From positions 169,465 through 214,330 of the forward strand of contig NZ_LNNH01000028.1 in the NCBI RefSeq assembly GCF_001542915.1: 44,866 bases of DNA, given 5' to 3'. Origin of the DNA: Peribacillus simplex. Lineage in GTDB: Bacteria > Bacillota > Bacilli > Bacillales > DSM-1321. The number at the start of each line of letters is the position of its first letter. The stretch's first letter is position 1. The position numbers and the translations under genes are program-made. This document shows, piece by piece, positions 41,802 to 44,866 of the stretch. The notes beneath the pieces are model-generated. The model was not told the DNA's origin, searched no databases, and worked only from the letters and a program-made list of their open reading frames with translations.

Positions 41802-42995
41802 ATGTATTTCTTATTGAATATACTAGGTGTTTTAGTTGTAATGGGCATCGTTTACCTTTGTTCACCCAATAAAAGGAGAGTTAATTGGAAGGCCATCCTT
41901 ACTTTGCTGGTGTTTGAATTGCTTATCACGTGGTTCATGTTATCGACCAAAATTGGGGCATGGGTCATTAATCTGATTGCTTCCTTCTTCACTTGGTTAA
42001 TTGAATGTGCAAATGAAGGGATTTCTTTCGTGTTTCCTTCACTTATGGCAAATGAACAAGTGGATTTCTTTTTTAGTGCCTTGATGCCAATCATTTTCAT
42101 TATTACGTTTTTTGATGTTTTATCGTATTTTGGCATACTTACTTGGATCATTGATAAAGTGGGTTGGCTCATTTCGAAAGTTTCCGGTTTACCTAAGCTA
42201 GAGAGTTTCTTTTCCATCCAGATGATGTTCCTTGGGAATACGGAGGCACTGGCCGTCATCCGGTCTCAGCTCGGTGCGATTAAGGACCAGCGATTATTGA
42301 CATTTGGCATCATGGGCATGAGCAGCATAAGCGGCTCGATCATTGGTGCCTACTTATCCATGGTTCCGGCAACCTATGTTTTTGTAGCGATTCCTTTGAA
42401 CTGCCTGAATGCCTTGCTGATTGCCAACATGCTTAATCCTGTCGAGGTCAGTAAGGAGGAGGATGTCGTATATGTTCCTTCTAAAGAGGAAAAGAAGGAT
42501 TTCTTTTCCACCATTTCGAACAGCATGCTGGTTGGAGCCAAGATGGTTTTCGTCATCATGGCAATGGTTATCGGTTATGTTGCGTTAACGGCAGCTTTAA
42601 ATGGCATTTTCGGCTTCTTTATTGATGGCTTGACGATCCAAAAGATTTTTTCCGTAATATTTAGTCCTTTTGCATTTCTGCTTGGACTATCTGGACATGA
42701 TGCCATGTATGTGGCGCAATTGATGGGAATCAAGCTGGCCACGAATGAGTTCGTCGCCTTGCTCGATTTAAAAGATAAAATCAGCAGCCTGCCACCGCAT
42801 ACAGTCGCTGTTGCTGTCACCTATTTGACGTCATTTGCCAACTTCAGTACAGTCGGGATGATTTATGGAACCTTCAATTCGATCCTCAGTGATGAGAAAT
42901 CGAACATCATCGGAAGGAACGTTTGGAAACTGTTGGTCAGCGGAATGGCCGTTTCCTTGCTGAGTGCCATGATGGTAGGGTTATTTGTTTGGTAA
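41802..42995 (+). CDS. nupG: NupC-family (CNT) nucleoside transporter, NupG-like
   Basis: The 397-residue concentrative nucleoside transporter has an N-terminal group of helices and the CNT core signature GLPKLESFFSIQMMFLGNTEALAVI. It also has GSIIGAYLSMVPATYV, GLSGHDAMYVAQLMG and the final LTSFANFSTVGMIYGTF. The NTEA and SFANFSTVG elements bind nucleoside and sodium or protons in this fold. A guanine riboswitch and terminator upstream point to purine nucleosides (guanosine or inosine), as for NupG (YxjA) of B. subtilis. Monocistronic; ends at a bidirectional terminator. Confidence 0.92.
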   Translation: MYFLLNILGVLVVMGIVYLCSPNKRRVNWKAILTLLVFELLITWFMLSTKIGAWVINLIASFFTWLIECANEGISFVFPSLMANEQVDFFFSALMPIIFIITFFDVLSYFGILTWIIDKVGWLISKVSGLPKLESFFSIQMMFLGNTEALAVIRSQLGAIKDQRLLTFGIMGMSSISGSIIGAYLSMVPATYVFVAIPLNCLNALLIANMLNPVEVSKEEDVVYVPSKEEKKDFFSTISNSMLVGAKMVFVIMAMVIGYVALTAALNGIFGFFIDGLTIQKIFSVIFSPFAFLLGLSGHDAMYVAQLMGIKLATNEFVALLDLKDKISSLPPHTVAVAVTYLTSFANFSTVGMIYGTFNSILSDEKSNIIGRNVWKLLVSGMAVSLLSAMMVGLFVW

Positions 42996-43002
42996 TGTAC
43001 CG

Positions 43003-43049
43003 GTAAAAAAAGGAGTGCACCCATTCCATAAAGGGCGCACTCCTTTTTC
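43003..43049. terminator. Bidirectional terminator between nupG and the CAP gene
   Basis: AAAAAGGAGTGC and GCACTCCTTTTT form the stem; T-runs on both strands serve the converging genes. Confidence 0.88.
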
Positions 43050-43058
43050 CGTTTCCGT

Positions 43059-44198
43059 TCATTTCCTCAAATAGTTTTCTGTGTAATAGGGTTTCTGCTC
43101 TTGATCGAAAGCGACTCCGACACCGAGTGATTGGAAATCCTTCTGTAATTTGTTTTCCCTGTGGCCGATGGAATTCATCAACCCTTCATGGGCGAAGATG
43201 CTGCTGTTCTGCCCAGCAGCCAGGTTCTCGCCGGCCATTCGAAACTTGATATGGTCATCCTCCATCCGGTCGAAGGGAGATTCCCCTTCAAGATTGGTAT
43301 GGTTGAAATATTGATTCACGGCCATATCCTTACTATGGTCCTGGGCAGTGACTTTGACTCGCTTATCCCATGTAAGCACGGAAAGATCATGATTGACCCG
43401 GGCTGCATTGGTCAAATCGAATAACTGGTATTCAAAGCCCTGCTTTAGCTCGGGGCTGGCCGCTGTAAAATAACCGCTCTTTTGCTTTTCGAGATCAGCG
43501 TTGATGATTTGGATGGATGTGACGGTATTTTTTTCGTGTTTATCATAAAAGATGGTCACATAGCTCTGATCCATTTCAAACATCTCGTATTCGCCATCGC
43601 TTTTGATCTGGTAATAGACGTTTCCTTTAAGCAGCTTGGTGATGGGCTCCCCCAGTTTTTCAGCGACGTCTGCTTTAGGTGTGCCCCGTTTGATGCCTTG
43701 CTTCGAAGAAATCAAGTCCTGGTTCGTATATAAACCGACGACTTGATTGTTCGTATCGTAGGCAACCATGAAGAAGTTTTGGTAATTTTCGTGATAGGCA
43801 TACCATTCAACTCCATATTCGTTCCGTGTATGGCGCTTCGCCTCACCAGCAAGTTTTTCCACATCGTCCTTCGAGTCGCCCATTTCGATATTACGGACGG
43901 AAAAACTGGCTTCAGCTGGCGCTTCCAGTGCTGGTTTTTTCACTTTTTCCGTTTCCTGCCGCTCCTTATCGGTAGCGGTATCCAATGTTTCGGTCAGCGA
44001 TCCCATCAGGTTGTTGACGCATGTGTTAAGCTTTTCCAGGGCGTTCGAAACCTCTGGCCCGGTTATGAGGGAATGAAAATCGGATGCAAAGGATTGAACC
44101 CCCGCCTTGACCCCAGACTCCTGAATGTCTTTTCCATATCCATGCCAAAAGGCACCGAGCAGGAGGATGAGGACAACTATATTAAATAATCTCTGCAA
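43059..44198 (-). CDS. ylbC: YlbC-like exported CAP-domain protein
   Basis: About 379 residues from TTG 44198, eight bases after GCGGAG; the GTG at 44207 is too close to that site. A hydrophobic N-terminal segment (about 3-17) anchors or exports it. A linker follows, then the CAP-associated N-terminal domain (EMGDSKDDVEKLAGEAKRHT, GVEWYAYHENYQNFFMVAYD). The C-terminal CAP/SCP domain has LTNAARVNHDLSVLTWDKRV, YFNHTNLEGESPFDRM and GENLAAG. This two-domain build is typical of B. subtilis YlbC. Function in bacteria is unclear. A small membrane protein gene lies immediately upstream. Confidence 0.85.
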   Translation of the reverse strand: MQRLFNIVVLILLLGAFWHGYGKDIQESGVKAGVQSFASDFHSLITGPEVSNALEKLNTCVNNLMGSLTETLDTATDKERQETEKVKKPALEAPAEASFSVRNIEMGDSKDDVEKLAGEAKRHTRNEYGVEWYAYHENYQNFFMVAYDTNNQVVGLYTNQDLISSKQGIKRGTPKADVAEKLGEPITKLLKGNVYYQIKSDGEYEMFEMDQSYVTIFYDKHEKNTVTSIQIINADLEKQKSGYFTAASPELKQGFEYQLFDLTNAARVNHDLSVLTWDKRVKVTAQDHSKDMAVNQYFNHTNLEGESPFDRMEDDHIKFRMAGENLAAGQNSSIFAHEGLMNSIGHRENKLQKDFQSLGVGVAFDQEQKPYYTENYLRK

Positions 44199-44228
44199 AT
44201 AGTTCACTCCGCTCTATTTAAAATAGAC

Positions 44229-44516
44229 TTAAAGAATGGGTGGGGCACATAATAGCAATAGTGAGCAGATGATCAGTACGTTCGAGGCCGTTTTAGGCAG
44301 CCTTTCCTTCCCCTTGCCAGCGTACCAACCACTGAATTGGAGTTTATTTCGATACCAAACAAACAATAAAATCAGGATGGCGACCGTACCCAACCAGCCA
44401 TACTGCCCCGTGTTCACGCCTATGCTATTATAAATGCCATATACAATCGCCGAAAAAACCGAACCGGCAATGCCGAATATCAAGATGATGCGAATCAATT
44501 CCAATAAAACTCTCAT
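44229..44516 (-). CDS. Small uncharacterised membrane protein (95 residues)
   Basis: Three hydrophobic segments (about 8-26, 40-55 and 78-94) flank two short polar loops, one containing RNKLQFSGWYAGKGKERLPK. AAGGAG precedes ATG 44516 by six bases. It ends 31 bp before the CAP gene on the same strand, so the two are likely co-transcribed. It has no family I can name with confidence and no known motif. Confidence 0.7.
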   Translation of the reverse strand: MRVLLELIRIILIFGIAGSVFSAIVYGIYNSIGVNTGQYGWLGTVAILILLFVWYRNKLQFSGWYAGKGKERLPKTASNVLIICSLLLLCAPPIL

Positions 44517-44709
44517 AGGTCACTCCTTAGTTTCCCCAATTATACTCATTCGTTTACAAAATAAAAAATTTAAAGAATCAGCATGATCCTGTTTCATGCA
44601 AAAAAGCGTATGAATGGTATTACATATTATACCAAAAAATGGCGAGTATTAAAACAGGGCAGGATGTTTCGGATCGAACTTAATTTAGCGGTTGATGGAT
44701 ATGTGGTAG

Positions 44710-44739
44710 TAAAAAAAGATTAGCCGACTAGGCTAATCT
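44710..44739 (-). terminator. Terminator after the right-edge transposase
   Basis: On the minus strand AGATTAGCC and GGCTAATCT form a nine-base perfect stem with a five-base loop, followed by seven T. It lies 50 bp after the transposase stop and may be part of the IS end. The stretch 44520-44709 shows no gene. Confidence 0.85.
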
Positions 44740-44788
44740 CAGTTTGTAGACAAAAGGTTACGAGAGTTGGGCTCTTCGAGCCGCTATG

Positions 44789-44866
44789 TTAAGCCGTTTT
44801 AGGACCTTGCCATGTCCAAGTGGCCATCTTCTTTAAATTCATGGCAGCGAAAGTAAGCATCGCCTG
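44789..44866 (-). mobile_element. IS1182-family transposase, C-terminal end (runs off the right edge)
   Basis: The last 25 codons read QAMLTFAAMNLKKMATWTWQ and then GPKTA before TAA at 44789-44791. LTFAAMNLKK is the standard C-terminal end of IS1182-type transposases. The gene is on the minus strand like the fragment at 1-656. The two pieces do not overlap, and about half of a full-length protein is missing from both, so whether they are copies of the same element cannot be decided here. Confidence 0.88.

Noticed and set aside
1..44866. The whole window as an IS1182 composite transposon
   Set aside because: The block carries many conserved Bacillus genes (abrB, queCDE, ger operons) and no target duplication can be seen; contig breakage at repeats is at least as likely.

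Overview
The window is chromosome-like DNA of a spore-forming Bacillaceae species. The gene repertoire suggests a Peribacillus/Bacillus-type organism; the exact species cannot be fixed from the sequence alone. The grounds are an abrB gene with tandem Spo0A boxes, two gerA-type germinant-receptor operons, strong AGGAGG-type ribosome binding sites, frequent TTG/GTG starts and Bacillus-style riboswitches (guanidine-I, two preQ1-I, purine). No CRISPR array, tRNA, rRNA, prophage or plasmid replication gene was seen.

Layout. Both edges lie inside IS1182-family transposase genes on the minus strand: the N-terminal part at 1-656 and the last 25 codons at 44789-44866. Next to the left copy are a fold-back dispersed repeat and a terminator. 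Then come a PAP2 phosphatase and a DedA protein (probable lipid-carrier recycling pair), a germinant-receptor operon A-C-B plus a small D subunit (2765-7006), and a SWIM/SNF2 helicase gene that looks frameshifted near its start (7189-10394). The minus-strand ykkCD guanidinium exporter follows with its riboswitch, then an EmrE-type transporter, abrB, a GNAT acetyltransferase and a second germinant-receptor operon of order B-A-C (17545 to 13836, minus strand).

The region 17.7-25.3 kb holds yfiT, an SRPBCC protein, a chemoreceptor, an ArsB/NhaD-type permease, a three-repeat DUF2642-like protein and a LysM/NlpC-P60 wall protein whose first peptidase domain is inactivated. The most striking accessory locus is at 25.3-30.8 kb on the minus strand: a complete poly-gamma-glutamate operon in the order capB-capC-capA-capD-capE (the Bacillus anthracis capsule order), followed across a terminator by a poly-gamma-glutamate hydrolase gene. 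This gives synthesis, export, wall anchoring and depolymerisation in one place. It is flanked upstream by AT-rich DNA with few genes.

The region 32-36 kb has a second chemoreceptor and queCDE behind a preQ1 riboswitch. A near-identical riboswitch 5 kb further on precedes a VUT/YhhQ-type queuosine-precursor transporter, so making and importing the same precursor share one signal. The rest contains a secreted protein, an HD-domain phosphohydrolase, a second SRPBCC protein, a Cys-rich 49-residue protein, a 20-21 bp phased tandem repeat, a PadR regulator with an operator-like palindrome inside its own promoter, a YvaK/Est30 carboxylesterase, a guanine-riboswitch-controlled nucleoside transporter, a YlbC-like CAP protein and a small membrane protein.

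I see no clearly unprecedented system. The best candidates for follow-up are the anthracis-type capsule operon with its coupled hydrolase, the helicase frameshift, the dead NlpC/P60 domain, the twin preQ1 riboswitches and several uncharacterised small genes and operator-like palindromes.
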